Counted from the first letter of the stretch, positions 8,510-18,397 are shown. The stretch is 64,000 bases of DNA from Aquimarina muelleri DSM 19832 (GCF_000430665.1 NZ_AUML01000002.1:62001-126000), one strand, 5' to 3'. Made by a program: numbers and translations. The notes: a model not told the origin generated them from the sequence alone.

Positions 8510-9082
8510 TTATTTGAGTTTATTTATTATAAACCATTGTAATGCTATAATGGATTTAGCATCATTTATAATTCCCGATTTTAATAATGTATCTATTTTT
8601 GACGCATCAAACTTACATAACAAAATGTCTTCGTTTTCTTCTTGTACTCCTCCTCCTATAAATTCTTTATCTTTTTCAACAACTTCACCAAAATACAGAT
8701 ACATTCTTTCAGAAGAGCCTCCTGGAGTAGCATAAAATGTAGAAACATGATCTAAACAATTCACTTTATATCCCGTTTCTTCTTTAACTTCTCTAATTGC
8801 ACATTCTACAGGGTCTTCATCAAATTCTAATTCTCCTGCTGGAATTTCTTTAAGCCAGCCTGTTCCTTTTTTAATTGTAGGATATCTAAACTGATTTATA
8901 AATATAAGTTGATTAGTATCTTTTTCATGTAATAAAACAGCAACACTATCTCCACGATCCAGCATTTCTCTAGAGCAAGTTATACTAGTTTCTTTATAAA
9001 AACTATCATGAATAATTGTTGCTTTTTTAATTTTCAAAAAACCATTATAGACTAACTTTTCATTCAGAACATTATATTTCAT
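8510..9082 (-). CDS. Nudix hydrolase (ADP-sugar / GDP-mannose pyrophosphatase type)
   Basis: The protein of 190 residues contains a complete Nudix box GELEFDEDPVECAIREVKEETGY (G-x5-E-x7-REVxEExG). Downstream is FYATPGGSSERMYLYFGEV, characteristic of ADP-ribose/GDP-mannose pyrophosphatases of the NudF/NudK group. These hydrolyse nucleotide sugars to NMP plus sugar phosphate. I chose ATG at 9082: the longer frame back to 9181 would overlap the SusD gene and adds a poor Lys/Leu-rich stretch. It lies last on the sigma-FecR-SusC-SusD strand, 70 nt after susD. It may be transcribed with that locus but need not be functionally linked. Confidence 0.9.
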   Translation of the reverse strand: MKYNVLNEKLVYNGFLKIKKATIIHDSFYKETSITCSREMLDRGDSVAVLLHEKDTNQLIFINQFRYPTIKKGTGWLKEIPAGELEFDEDPVECAIREVKEETGYKVNCLDHVSTFYATPGGSSERMYLYFGEVVEKDKEFIGGGVQEENEDILLCKFDASKIDTLLKSGIINDAKSIIALQWFIINKLK

Positions 9083-9152
9083 TTGCTTAATCTTCAATTT
9101 TATGATTAATAAGATATGTTTTTTTAAGGATAAATAAAACCAATTATCTTTT

Positions 9153-10550
9153 TTAGTATCCTGGATTTTGTTGATCAGCAATATTTGGATTTACATTAAT
9201 TTCATCAATAGGTATTGGTAAAACTGTTTTTGAAGAAGGAGAAATAACCTCAATGGGATAAGTATCTTGTCTAAACTTATTAAAAGTAATTCCATATCGA
9301 GTAAGATCAAAAAGCCTAAAACCTTCATACGCTAATTCTTTTCTTCTTTCTAATAAAATCTTATTCAATAGTATCTGTCCTATTTCTGTAGTAGCCTCTA
9401 CAGGCTTAGAATCTGCTCGTTGAATAATTATATCCAGTGTTTGTTGTGCTTCTGTTACCTCATTCAAATGTGCGTGGGCTTCCGCCTTTATCAAATATAT
9501 TTCAGATAACCTTAATACTTGTATGTTATCATCTTTTATTGCAGTACGAGGAAACTTTGTAACTAAATTTGTAGAGCCAAATTTTGGGTAAAGCTCTTTT
9601 CTAATATCTGTATCAGACAATGTGTTTTTAAAATCATTTGTTGCAAAAGCATCTTTAAGTTTTAGATAGAAATGACCTATAGAGTTTATGCCTGAATTAT
9701 CTGTTTTTATATTTGAAACTACAAATAGGCTTTCTTTATTAAAATCCTCTGTCCAACTATTTATATATTCATTTCTTGTAAGTAGGGTTTTATTACTATT
9801 CAAAATTACATCATCAGCCATATCCCTTGCTCCTTCCCAATTTTGCATATGTAAATATACTCTTGCTAATAAGGCTTTTGCTGAAAAAACATCAAACCTA
9901 AAAAGAATCGATTCTTTGTGCATTAAATTTATAGCTAACAAAAGATCTTCTACAATCTGAGCATATACTTTTGCCGTTGTACTCCTACCTGGTTTTTGGA
10001 TATTTGCTCCATTTCCTAATAACTCAAAGTCTGGTATAGGTACTCCTAAGTGGGATGCTCCTGAAGTAAAGTTGTAAGGCTGAGCAAATAATAAAAGAAA
10101 ATTATGATAAGTTAAAGCTCTTAAAGCATACATTTCTCCTATATAATGATTTGCCTTTTTTTTTTCACTTTCAATAAAAGATATGGCTTTTGCTTTATTG
10201 ATAACTATTGAGGTTGTAGCAATTACACGAGACATATTATTATAAGTCTCTTCTACTCTACTGTCATTCGAATTTACAATATAATCATCAAACTCTAAAA
10301 ACCTACCTGTATTGTCGAATGCATTTATAAAGGCATTATCAGACATTATTTCTGGAATTAAAATAAAGTTTCTGTTATAATACCCTGGATTTGCTAAAAA
10401 GCTATATGCTCCATTAGCCGCTAAATTTAAAGAATTTAAATCTACGATGGTTTCGTTTACTTCTACCGAGTCTGAAAATCGTTGTTCTAAAGTATCCTCA
10501 CAGGATAATAATGAAAGTAATATAAAACTATATAATATGTGTTTTCTCAT
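9153..10550 (-). CDS. SusD/RagB family outer-membrane nutrient-binding lipoprotein
   Basis: The 465-residue protein starts with a lipoprotein signal (ILYSFILLSLLSC, Cys near residue 17). It shows the SusD pattern: an N-terminal region with 'SYSFLANPGYY'-like start, helical repeats (EMYALRALTYHNFLLLFAQPY, FSAKALLARVYLHMQNWEGA), and the C-terminal RKELAYEGFRLFDLTRYG and VLPIPIDEINVNPNIADQQNPGY typical of the family. SusD proteins cap the SusC channel and bind the substrate on the cell surface. It follows susC by 10 nt. No glycoside hydrolase or peptidase with an intact active site is adjacent, so the substrate cannot be inferred. Confidence 0.95.
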   Translation of the reverse strand: MRKHILYSFILLSLLSCEDTLEQRFSDSVEVNETIVDLNSLNLAANGAYSFLANPGYYNRNFILIPEIMSDNAFINAFDNTGRFLEFDDYIVNSNDSRVEETYNNMSRVIATTSIVINKAKAISFIESEKKKANHYIGEMYALRALTYHNFLLLFAQPYNFTSGASHLGVPIPDFELLGNGANIQKPGRSTTAKVYAQIVEDLLLAINLMHKESILFRFDVFSAKALLARVYLHMQNWEGARDMADDVILNSNKTLLTRNEYINSWTEDFNKESLFVVSNIKTDNSGINSIGHFYLKLKDAFATNDFKNTLSDTDIRKELYPKFGSTNLVTKFPRTAIKDDNIQVLRLSEIYLIKAEAHAHLNEVTEAQQTLDIIIQRADSKPVEATTEIGQILLNKILLERRKELAYEGFRLFDLTRYGITFNKFRQDTYPIEVISPSSKTVLPIPIDEINVNPNIADQQNPGY

Positions 10551-10560
10551 AATAATTATT

Positions 10561-13500
10561 TCAAAAAGTAATATTCAAACCTAGAAACAATGTCTTAGAA
10601 ATAGGAATTTCTTGATTTAATCTACCATTATAGCCTGATTCTGGGTCTCTTTCTAATCTATTATCTTTTATAAAAGTATATAGATTGTTTCCTTTTATGT
10701 AAACCCGAAAATTAGAAAGTTTTAATTTATCGATTAATCTTGGCGGAAAATCATAAGAAACTGTAGCTTCTCTTAATCTAACATAACTACCATCATAAAT
10801 AAATCTACTAGATGTAAATGCAGAACTACCAGATTGCTCATTACCATATACAAATATTGGAACATCTGTTATATCTCCTGGTTTTTGCCATCTTCTTTCA
10901 AATGTTCCTCTACTTACATTACCTGTAGAAGAAAGTCTTCTGTATCCATCACTATTAGTAAATCTATTCCATGTATCATACACTAAACCTCCCCAAACTG
11001 TATATAATTGAAAATCTAATGTAATCCTTTTATAAGAAAAAGTGTTTCTAAGACCTGCATAAAAATCGGGCGTTGCTTTACCAATAATTACCTCTTTTGC
11101 ATCCTTATAATTGGCAGTTACTTTTGTTCTTGTATCATCTGTATACCAGAGTGCATTACCGTTTTCCTGATCAACTCCTGCATATCTTGGCATATAAAAT
11201 GTTTCTATACTCTCTCCTAAAGCTATTATTCGGGTTTGATCTATTATAGGTCTATTTTCTTTATCTGTTAGTTTTGTGATTTTGTTTTCATTTTTTGAAA
11301 AACTTAGATTTGTTTTCCAATTAAATCCGTCATTATCAGAAATAATATTTTGAGTAGTTATATTTAGTTCAAGTCCTTTATTTTGCATAGATCCAATATT
11401 ATCTGCAATATCATTTCCATCTTCAATATTAAACTCTCCTCCATCTCCATTTGCAGCAGAAATTGGTCGTAATCTAAGTAGATCTTTTGTTTTTCTTAAA
11501 TACCAATCCAAGCTACCTTGAATCCTATTATTAAAAAAAGAATAGTCCATACCAATATTAAAGGTTTTATTTAGCTCCCATTTTATATTAGGGTTTCCTA
11601 CAGAAGTAAAAATCAACCCTGGGTTTCCGTTATAATCATTAACGTTAAACAAATCAAATATTCCTGTTTCTGGGTCATTACCATTTATTCCATAACTTGT
11701 TCTTAGCTTTAAATCTCCTATAAAATTAGCTGAATTCATAAAATGCTCATTAGCTATATTCCAACCTATTCCAACCGACCAAAATATTGCGTATTTATTG
11801 TTCTTTCCAAAAGTTGAAGATCCATCTCGTCTTATAGACCCACTCATTAAATAAGTGTTGTTATAAGCGTATTCAGTATTAAAAAACATTGAATTAAGAC
11901 CTTCTTGAGCCTTATTTGTAGAAGCTAAAATAAATAAGCTACCATTATTTAAGTCTTCAAAACCGTCAGGTATATTTTCTACAATAAGGTCTGTAAATTT
12001 ATTTCTAGTTTTTTGTAATTCATATCCTCCAAATACCGCTAGGTTATTTTTTTTCCAATTTAAATTATATCGCAATAAGTTTCTAAATAACCAAGAAAAT
12101 AAAAAATTAGAATCTTGCTCTCCTCGGCCTCTAGGTTTAGCATCTCCAAAACCAGAAGGTAACCTAACAAAATTATCTTGAAATGTTTGATTCATACTTA
12201 TTAATGATTCGTAAATAAGACCATCAAAAATCTGATAAGACAATCCTGCTCCAGCAAGTATTCTATGATTTATATCCTTTTGTATTTCTTCTTGTGCTTG
12301 GGCGATTGGATTTTGTGTATCATTAAAATTAAAATTAAAAGTGCCATCTTCGTTAAAAGGTGAAATATCCGGTCGTAACCTGTATATAGATCGAACTGGA
12401 TTAGCAAATAATCCTCCTGTAGGTCTTTTTTTAGAAATCGATTTATTATAGGTAATATTAACGTCTATCTTAAAATCATCTGTAAACTCATGATCTATCT
12501 TTAGTCTTGTATTCATTCTTTCAAACTGCGAGGCTAGAATAACCCCCTCTTGATTAAAATATCCCCCAGACAAATAAAATCTAGTATGATAAGAACCTCC
12601 TTTTATAGAAATGTTATGTTGTTGATACAATCCATCTCTGGTAAGTAATTGGTACCAATCTGTATCAATATCTGGCCGAAAACCATTACTTATTAAAAAA
12701 TCGAGAGCTTCTGTATCATTATCTCTTATTCCTGCATTTTGAACTCCTTCAACTAGTAATTCTTGAAATTCTTTTGTGTTTAATGCTTTAAATCTACTTG
12801 CAACTGATGGAGAGGAAAGACCTGTCTCAACCTTATATGTTACTTGAGTTTCTCCTGAGATCCCTGATTTGGTTTTTATAACGATTACGCCATTTGCTCC
12901 TCTTACTCCATATATTGATGTGGCTGCAGCATCTTTTAAAACAGAAATTGCTTCAATATCATTAGTGTTAAGAGATGCTATTATATTAGGGTCTTTTGTT
13001 TGAAAACCATCTATTACATATAGTGGAGAGGCAGATTGAAAAGAACCAACTCCACGAATTCTAACATTTGGTGTAGATCCAGGCTGCCCACTTCTAGAGA
13101 TTACTTGTACCCCTGCAATATTACCTTGAATACTTTCTTGTATGGATGTTCGAGATCCTTTAGCTATGATTTTTGGATTAATATTTGACATAGAACCTGT
13201 TAACTTATTTTTTTTTTGGATTCCATACCCAGTAACAATAACCTCTTCAAGATTGCTTATATTTTCTCTTAAAACTATATCAATCGTTCTTTTAGTCACT
13301 TTTGTTTCAATAGTTTCAAATCCAATATATGAGAATACTAACTTGTCCCCTAGATTAGCTTCAATTTCGTAATCTCCATTAAAATTAGTTAAACTTCCTT
13401 TATTAGTATCTTTAACCCATATATTAACCCCTGATAATGGAAGATTTTTTTCGTTTATTACAGTACCTTTTATAATACTTTGTGATCTCAAATTATCGTT

Positions 13501-13860
13501 TATATACTTGTTTTTTTCGATATAATTCAAAAAATTTTCCAGAACCTTTCCTGATGTTTTTGTGTTTTTAGGGAATAAAACAATTTGATTTTTAATTATC
13601 TTGAAGTCAATATTGGTAGTACTAAATAATAGCCGTAATACCTTTCTAATTCTATTATCTTTAGACTTTAAAGACACCTTTTTTGATGTATCTATAAGAT
13701 TATTATTATAAAAAAAGCGATATTTACTTACTTCTTCTATGTTTTCAATTACTTTTTGTAGAGGAGTATCCGTTAAAGAAATAGAAATACCCTGAGAATA
13801 TACGTTAAATGAAAATAAGTTCGTAACGATAAAACAAATAAATAATGAATAAATTTTCAT
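10561..13860 (-). CDS. SusC/RagA family TonB-dependent receptor with N-terminal STN signalling domain
   Basis: The 1099-residue protein has a signal peptide and then an STN (secretin/TonB N-terminal) domain at about 25-95 (ISLTDTPLQKVIENIEEVSKYRFFY). A carboxypeptidase-regulatory-like domain covers about 128-205 (GTVINEKNLPLSGVNIWVKD). The plug follows (SRSGQPGSTPNVRIRGVGSF; LKDAAATSIYGVRGANGVI), then a large C-terminal beta barrel to the end. The STN domain is the part that passes substrate signals to FecR-type anti-sigma factors, which fits the upstream fecR and sigma genes. Imported substrate is unknown. It should be an outer-membrane barrel acting with the SusD lipoprotein. Confidence 0.96.
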   Translation of the reverse strand: MKIYSLFICFIVTNLFSFNVYSQGISISLTDTPLQKVIENIEEVSKYRFFYNNNLIDTSKKVSLKSKDNRIRKVLRLLFSTTNIDFKIIKNQIVLFPKNTKTSGKVLENFLNYIEKNKYINDNLRSQSIIKGTVINEKNLPLSGVNIWVKDTNKGSLTNFNGDYEIEANLGDKLVFSYIGFETIETKVTKRTIDIVLRENISNLEEVIVTGYGIQKKNKLTGSMSNINPKIIAKGSRTSIQESIQGNIAGVQVISRSGQPGSTPNVRIRGVGSFQSASPLYVIDGFQTKDPNIIASLNTNDIEAISVLKDAAATSIYGVRGANGVIVIKTKSGISGETQVTYKVETGLSSPSVASRFKALNTKEFQELLVEGVQNAGIRDNDTEALDFLISNGFRPDIDTDWYQLLTRDGLYQQHNISIKGGSYHTRFYLSGGYFNQEGVILASQFERMNTRLKIDHEFTDDFKIDVNITYNKSISKKRPTGGLFANPVRSIYRLRPDISPFNEDGTFNFNFNDTQNPIAQAQEEIQKDINHRILAGAGLSYQIFDGLIYESLISMNQTFQDNFVRLPSGFGDAKPRGRGEQDSNFLFSWLFRNLLRYNLNWKKNNLAVFGGYELQKTRNKFTDLIVENIPDGFEDLNNGSLFILASTNKAQEGLNSMFFNTEYAYNNTYLMSGSIRRDGSSTFGKNNKYAIFWSVGIGWNIANEHFMNSANFIGDLKLRTSYGINGNDPETGIFDLFNVNDYNGNPGLIFTSVGNPNIKWELNKTFNIGMDYSFFNNRIQGSLDWYLRKTKDLLRLRPISAANGDGGEFNIEDGNDIADNIGSMQNKGLELNITTQNIISDNDGFNWKTNLSFSKNENKITKLTDKENRPIIDQTRIIALGESIETFYMPRYAGVDQENGNALWYTDDTRTKVTANYKDAKEVIIGKATPDFYAGLRNTFSYKRITLDFQLYTVWGGLVYDTWNRFTNSDGYRRLSSTGNVSRGTFERRWQKPGDITDVPIFVYGNEQSGSSAFTSSRFIYDGSYVRLREATVSYDFPPRLIDKLKLSNFRVYIKGNNLYTFIKDNRLERDPESGYNGRLNQEIPISKTLFLGLNITF

Positions 13861-13870
13861 AATACATATT

Positions 13871-13890
13871 AGATGTTTTAAAAAACATCT
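13871..13890 (-). repeat. Palindrome in the susC leader
   Basis: AGATGTTTTAAAAAACATCT is a perfect inverted repeat 11-30 nt upstream of the susC ATG. It could be a leader hairpin over the ribosome-binding region or a terminator-like structure between fecR and susC. Followed on the plus strand by a T9 run; on the minus strand that is an A-run before the stem, so a minus-strand intrinsic terminator is not supported. Confidence 0.4.
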
Positions 13891-13990
13891 TAAAGTTTTT
13901 TTTTGAAATTTTATATAACATTTAACTCTTTTGATTAGCGAGTTTGACTAAAACCTTACAAGAAGTCGATGTTATAATATTATCTTTTTC

Positions 13991-14968
13991 TTATTCAGAA
14001 TCTAGTATGATTTTATTATTTTCATACCTATAATTCATTGGAGAAGATAATTTAAGAAGCTCAAGCACTTCTTCTAAGGTTAGATTATCAAATTTTCCTG
14101 TATATTTATATTTGAAAAGAGAATCTGACAGGATTACAAATTCTATATTATAATTTCTTTTTAAATCAGAAATAACTTGTTTTAGTGGCGTTTTATCAAA
14201 AATCAATGTTCCATCTTGCCAAGCAAGAATATTTTTAGAGTTTACATTATCAACACTTATATTATTATTATTTATATTAAAGGTGGCTCTTTCTGATGGT
14301 TGTAAAAGGACTGATTTTTTATTTTTATTTTGAAAAACTTCAACTTCTCCTGTTATTAATGTTGTTTCTGTTTTTTCGTCATCAGCATAAGATTTTATAT
14401 TAAACGAAGTTCCTAAAACTTTTATTTTAATATGATCTGTATTTACTATAAAAGGTTTATTTACATTTCTTTTTATATCAAAAAATGCTTCTCCAGTTAA
14501 AGTAACCTTTCTTATATTATGGTCAAATTTTTTAGGAAATGAAATACTGCTTCCAGAATTTAAAACAACAATAGAGCCATCAGGTAATGTAATTTTTTTA
14601 TGATCCCCAAAACCAGTTATAACGTTTTCTATATTAGATCCTAAAAACTCTGTGTTTTCAATATTTTTGTTAATATTAGAGAAGGTATTAAAAACAAACC
14701 AACTGATAAAAGGAATTATTATTATGGAAGCAACAACAGCCGTATAATAGGTCTTTTTTTTCTTATAACTTTTGGCTAAAAAATAACGGTATTGTAAATC
14801 CGTATTTGGATGACTAAATGAATCTAAAGTAGACGCAATATACTCTGCTTTAAGTATATTAAAGTGTTTTTGGTTTTTATCATTATTCCTTATCCATTCT
14901 ATTACCAGCCTCTTTTCATCTGGAGTAGATTCTCCTTTAATGTATTTTAATAGATCCTTATCTTGCAT
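13991..14968 (-). CDS. FecR-type anti-sigma factor / transmembrane sensor
   Basis: The 325-residue protein has a cytoplasmic N-terminus (MQDKDLLKYIKGESTPDEKRLVIEW) that would bind the sigma factor. One membrane segment follows near 75-95 (VVASIIIIPFISWFVF). The periplasmic FecR domain includes KITLPDGSIVVLNSGSSISFP, VTLTGEAFFDIKRN and KVLGTSFNIKSY. The C-terminus (DKTPLKQVISDLKRNYNIEF) is the usual STN-like tail that meets the receptor. It lies between the sigma gene (66 nt) and susC (130 nt). It is expected to transmit receptor occupancy across the inner membrane and release the sigma factor. Confidence 0.95.
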   Translation of the reverse strand: MQDKDLLKYIKGESTPDEKRLVIEWIRNNDKNQKHFNILKAEYIASTLDSFSHPNTDLQYRYFLAKSYKKKKTYYTAVVASIIIIPFISWFVFNTFSNINKNIENTEFLGSNIENVITGFGDHKKITLPDGSIVVLNSGSSISFPKKFDHNIRKVTLTGEAFFDIKRNVNKPFIVNTDHIKIKVLGTSFNIKSYADDEKTETTLITGEVEVFQNKNKKSVLLQPSERATFNINNNNISVDNVNSKNILAWQDGTLIFDKTPLKQVISDLKRNYNIEFVILSDSLFKYKYTGKFDNLTLEEVLELLKLSSPMNYRYENNKIILDSE

Positions 14969-15034
14969 TAATATCTTCTTATATCTATATAGACGTATAA
15001 AAATTTAGTTTCCCCCTAATGTACTTTTCTTTTT

Positions 15035-15607
15035 TTAAAATAAAGAAAGAAATTCCCGAAGATGCAGTCTCATATGCTTTAAAGCTTTAGACATATGATT
15101 TTCGACTGTTTTTACAGAAATATCTAATTCCCCAGAAATTTCTTTATTCTTTAAACCATCTATTCGACTTTTTATAAATACTTCTTTACATTTTTCAGGA
15201 AGTAAATTTATACTCCTTAGTATCTTTTGTTCTAATTCTTTCTCTATAATAGATGAGGAAATGTCATCTGCAAGTGCTTGATAATTAAGAAAAGCTTCAA
15301 GCTGTAATGTGTTATTTACACTACTGAGTTTAGTTTTTTGAGATCTTAAATAATCAAGACAAGAGTTTTTTGTTACTTTAAACATATACCCGTTAATATT
15401 TGCAGAAATAGACTTTCTTTTTTTCCAAATTTTAACAAATACATCCTGCACTATTTCTTCTGCATCTTCTTTATTAGAAACATAGTTTTGAGCTACATAC
15501 AGTAATTTAGAATAGTAAAGCTCAAAAAGTATTTTGAAAGCTTCCTTATTCCCTTCATTAATATTTTTAATGAAAAAACTATTTGTTATTTGTAGTTCCT
15601 TTTTCAA
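15035..15607 (-). CDS. ECF RNA polymerase sigma factor (FecI-like)
   Basis: The 190-residue protein has sigma region 2 (FKILFELYYSKLLYVAQNYV, EDAEEIVQDVFVKIWKK) and region 4 (LLPEKCKEVFIKSRIDGLKNKEISGELDISVKTVENHMSKAL). The family directs RNA polymerase to a small regulon, here presumably the SusCD locus. It heads the sigma-FecR-SusC-SusD strand and its partner is the next gene. The start is supported by the usual N-terminal length. No clear TAnnTTTG box precedes it. Confidence 0.95.
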   Translation of the reverse strand: MKKELQITNSFFIKNINEGNKEAFKILFELYYSKLLYVAQNYVSNKEDAEEIVQDVFVKIWKKRKSISANINGYMFKVTKNSCLDYLRSQKTKLSSVNNTLQLEAFLNYQALADDISSSIIEKELEQKILRSINLLPEKCKEVFIKSRIDGLKNKEISGELDISVKTVENHMSKALKHMRLHLREFLSLF

Positions 15608-15929
15608 CCAATGTTATTATTCATGTAAAGGTAAATGTTTTTCTTAATGCTATACTAACAAATAATTAACATTAAAAACTTTATCTCAATATAGTTATTG
15701 TTAAAAATTTAATGAAAATAAAACACAAAACTCTGTTTTTTATTCTTATATCTTATTCAAATTTTAAAACTAACGATTGTTTTTTAAAATTATTTTCTTA
15801 ATTCTATATTATCTATTGGCTTAGTAGTCTATTTATTTTATAATAGTTATTTTTATTTATAATTTAAAAGCATTGTGTACCTACATAAAGTTTTTTACTT
15901 TCGGCATCAATTTTACAATCTATTATATT
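15608..15929. other. 322-bp spacer between divergent sigma and gcvT genes
   Basis: It contains the gcvT promoter candidate near 15873-15903. A 29-codon frame at 15712-15801 starts MKIKHKTLFFILISYSN and has no support beyond a hydrophobic stretch. I see no repeat, RNA or mobile element here. Confidence 0.6.
15873..15903 (+). promoter_or_regulatory. Candidate gcvT promoter
   Basis: TTG at 15873-15875 and TACTTTCG at 15896-15903 are separated by 20 nt, close to the flavobacterial -33/-7 layout with one mismatch in the -7 box. The start would be about 20 nt before the gcvT ATG at 15930. Confidence 0.45.
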
Positions 15930-17012
15930 ATGCAAAATACTGCTTTAACAGAAACTCATATTGCATTAGGTGCCAAAATGGTTCCTTTTGCTGGCTTTAA
16001 CATGCCTGTATCTTATGAAGGTGTTAATTTAGAACATGAAACAGTACGTAACAATGTAGGCGTTTTTGACGTGTCACACATGGGTGAATTTCTTATAACA
16101 GGATCTGTTGCTCTGGATTTAATCCAAAAAGTTACCTCTAATGATGCTTCAAAATTAGTTAATGGAAAAGCGCAATACAGCTGTTTACCTAATGAAAAGG
16201 GTGGTATTATAGATGACTTGATTGTATATAAAATTGCAGACGAAAAATACCTTTTGGTAGTAAATGCTTCTAATATTCAAAAAGATTGGGATTGGATTAG
16301 TAGTCATAATAGTATGGGGGCAACAATGAAGGATTTATCTAATGAATATTCTTTATTAGCTATTCAAGGTCCAAAAGCAGCTATTGCAATGCAAAGTTTA
16401 ACTTCAGTAGATTTAGAAACAATGAAATTTTATACTTTTGAAATTGCTGACTTTGCAGGAATAGAAAACGTAATTATATCGGCTACAGGATATACTGGTA
16501 GTGGTGGTTTCGAAATTTATTGTAAAAATTCTGAAGTACAACAAATATGGAATAAAGTATTTGAAGCTGGAGCTAATTATGATATTAAACCTGTAGGTCT
16601 TGCCGCAAGAGATACATTGCGATTAGAAATGGGATACTGTCTTTATGGTAACGATATCGATGATACTACCTCTCCTATCGAAGCAGGACTTGGGTGGGTT
16701 ACTAAATTCTCTAAAGACTTTATCAATGCAGAAGCTTTAGCAAAACAAAAAGAACACGGAGCAGAACGAAAATTAGTAGGTTTTGAATTGGATGAAAGAG
16801 GTATTCCTCGCCAAGGGTATGATATTGTAGACAGTAACGGCAAAATTATAGGGACAGTTACCTCTGGAACTATGTCTCCATCTTTAGGTAAAGGAATTGG
16901 ACTTGGATACGTTCCTTCTGTTTTAGCTCAACCAGGAAGTAAAATTAATATTCAAGTACGTAAAAATGCTATTCCTGCTACAGTAATAAAACTACCTTTT
17001 TATAAAAGCTAA
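15930..17012 (+). CDS. gcvT: Aminomethyltransferase, glycine cleavage system T protein
   Basis: The 360-residue protein matches GcvT throughout: [24 protein letters not shown] at the N-terminus, [11 protein letters not shown], and [11 protein letters not shown], then [18 protein letters not shown], which carries the tetrahydrofolate-side residues. The C-terminal barrel has [21 protein letters not shown]. It transfers the aminomethyl group of glycine to tetrahydrofolate, releasing ammonia. I prefer ATG at 15930; a longer frame begins upstream inside the promoter region. No other gcv gene is adjacent, and a strong terminator follows, so it is probably monocistronic. Confidence 0.96.
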   Translation: MQNTALTETHIALGAKMVPFAGFNMPVSYEGVNLEHETVRNNVGVFDVSHMGEFLITGSVALDLIQKVTSNDASKLVNGKAQYSCLPNEKGGIIDDLIVYKIADEKYLLVVNASNIQKDWDWISSHNSMGATMKDLSNEYSLLAIQGPKAAIAMQSLTSVDLETMKFYTFEIADFAGIENVIISATGYTGSGGFEIYCKNSEVQQIWNKVFEAGANYDIKPVGLAARDTLRLEMGYCLYGNDIDDTTSPIEAGLGWVTKFSKDFINAEALAKQKEHGAERKLVGFELDERGIPRQGYDIVDSNGKIIGTVTSGTMSPSLGKGIGLGYVPSVLAQPGSKINIQVRKNAIPATVIKLPFYKS

Positions 17013-17038
17013 TTTTTTATAATAAAAATAACATAGTT

Positions 17039-17086
17039 AAGTTTCAAATGTTACAATTGTAATATTTGAAACTTAACTTTTTTATA
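17039..17086 (+). terminator. Rho-independent terminator after gcvT
   Basis: AAGTTTCAAAT (17039-17049) pairs with ATTTGAAACTT (17064-17074), and the inner TTACAA/TTGTAA extends the stem to about 18 bp with one wobble. A T-rich run (17078-17083) follows. Confidence 0.85.
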
Positions 17087-17095
17087 GAACTAATA

Positions 17096-17911
17096 TTGAA
17101 AAAAATTTTAATCATAGGGGCTAGTGGATTTATAGGTAATGCACTTTATAAAGAGCTTAATTCTTATTTCGATACGTATGGTACATATTGTACCGATAAC
17201 CGATTCTTTGAACAAAATCAAAAGTTCTTTCCATATGATATGGAACTTGAAGATATTTCTATTTTACTAGACAATCTTAAACCATCTATTATTATTACTG
17301 CATTAAGAGGTAATTTTAATTCTCAATTAGATGCACACCAACGAATAATACAATGGATACAACAAAACAAATCTCGATTAATTTTTATTTCTAGTGCTAA
17401 TGTTTTTGATTCTTTTAGTAATTACCCTTCTTATGAATATGATAAAACACTAAGTGATAGTGTATTTGGTAGATTTAAAATAAAAATTGAAAATGCTTTA
17501 ATGCGATTACCTACTAATAAATATGTAATTGCTCGGGTTCCTATGGTATTTGGCGCTACTACTCCTAGAATTAAAGAAATTAAAACTCTTTATGACCTCA
17601 AAGCTCCAATAGAAGTATTTCCGAATGTGATCATTAATGTAACCTCTATATCTAAATTTACACAACAAATACATTATATTGTAAATCGTAATAAAAAAGG
17701 AATATACCATCTAGGTAGTACAGACTTAATTTACCATTTAGATCTTATTAAAGAAATATGTGATACTCTAGAATTAGATGAGCCTATTTTTAAACAAGTA
17801 TTTGACTCTAATAATGATCGTTACTTAGCTGTTTTACCAAGAGATAATAAACTGCCAAAAAATCTACAAACAACTACTAATGAAGTTATTAATTCTGTAA
17901 AAACAAACTAA
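17096..17911 (+). CDS. NAD(P)-binding sugar-nucleotide epimerase/reductase (SDR superfamily)
   Basis: The protein starts with the Rossmann motif KKILIIGASGFIGNALYKEL (GxxGFIG). It continues with SSANVFDSFSNYPSYEYDKT and RFKIKIENAL, in the positions of the catalytic Ser and YxxxK region. The closest family style is dTDP-4-dehydrorhamnose reductase / extended SDR. Length is 271 residues from the TTG at 17096. I chose this TTG because the only longer start (17066) lies inside the gcvT terminator stem and no ATG fits. Substrate is unknown; there are no polysaccharide genes around it. Confidence 0.85.
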   Translation: MKKILIIGASGFIGNALYKELNSYFDTYGTYCTDNRFFEQNQKFFPYDMELEDISILLDNLKPSIIITALRGNFNSQLDAHQRIIQWIQQNKSRLIFISSANVFDSFSNYPSYEYDKTLSDSVFGRFKIKIENALMRLPTNKYVIARVPMVFGATTPRIKEIKTLYDLKAPIEVFPNVIINVTSISKFTQQIHYIVNRNKKGIYHLGSTDLIYHLDLIKEICDTLELDEPIFKQVFDSNNDRYLAVLPRDNKLPKNLQTTTNEVINSVKTN

Positions 17912-17957
17912 ACCTTAACAAATTCATAATTACCTATTTCTAATTAACGATTCCTAC

Positions 17958-17965
17958 TATCTTTG
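17958..17965 (+). promoter_or_regulatory. -7 box almost touching the DUF393 start codon
   Basis: TATCTTTG matches TAnnTTTG and ends 4 nt before the ATG at 17970. Transcription starting about 5 nt downstream would give a leaderless or nearly leaderless mRNA. Confidence 0.55.
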
Positions 17966-17969
17966 TAAT

Positions 17970-18383
17970 ATGATTGAAGAAGGAAAAAAAATTATATTAT
18001 TTGATGGTGTTTGTAACTTATGTAATAGTGCTATAAACTTTATTATCCAACGAGATAAAAAAAGTATATTTCGCTATGCTTCACTACAAAGTGAAATGGG
18101 CAGAAAATTAATAACAGAAAGAAAAATTGATACGTCTAAATTAGATTCTATTTTATTAATTGATCCTAAAGTAGCTTATTATTATAAATCAACAGCTGCT
18201 CTACAAATCGCAAAACAGCTATCCGGATTATATCCCTTACTCTCTGTTTTTCTAATTTTCCCTACTTTTTTTAGAGATTGGATATACAATATAATAGCCA
18301 AAAATCGATATAAATGGTTTGGTAAAAAAGAAAGCTGTATGATTCCGACCCCAGAACTTAAATCTCTCTTTATCGATCAATAA
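17970..18383 (+). CDS. DCC-family thiol-disulfide oxidoreductase-like protein (DUF393)
   Basis: The 137-residue protein carries FDGVCNLCNSAINFII at residues 11-26. This is the DxxCxxC motif that defines the DUF393/DCC family, followed by RFRYASLQSEMG-type sequence. The CxxC (C15, C18) suggests redox activity, but the family's substrate is not established to my knowledge. It is monocistronic, with its own promoter and a leaderless-type start, and is convergent with a small membrane protein gene. Confidence 0.9.
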   Translation: MIEEGKKIILFDGVCNLCNSAINFIIQRDKKSIFRYASLQSEMGRKLITERKIDTSKLDSILLIDPKVAYYYKSTAALQIAKQLSGLYPLLSVFLIFPTFFRDWIYNIIAKNRYKWFGKKESCMIPTPELKSLFIDQ

Positions 18384-18397
18384 AACTCTTTATTTTT

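Noticed and set aside
15712..15801. 29-codon frame in the sigma-gcvT spacer
   Set aside because: Hydrophobic but without promoter box, conserved feature or context; likely chance in AT-rich DNA.
17066..17095. TTG start at 17066 for the SDR gene
   Set aside because: It lies within the gcvT terminator hairpin; TTG 17096 is the better start.
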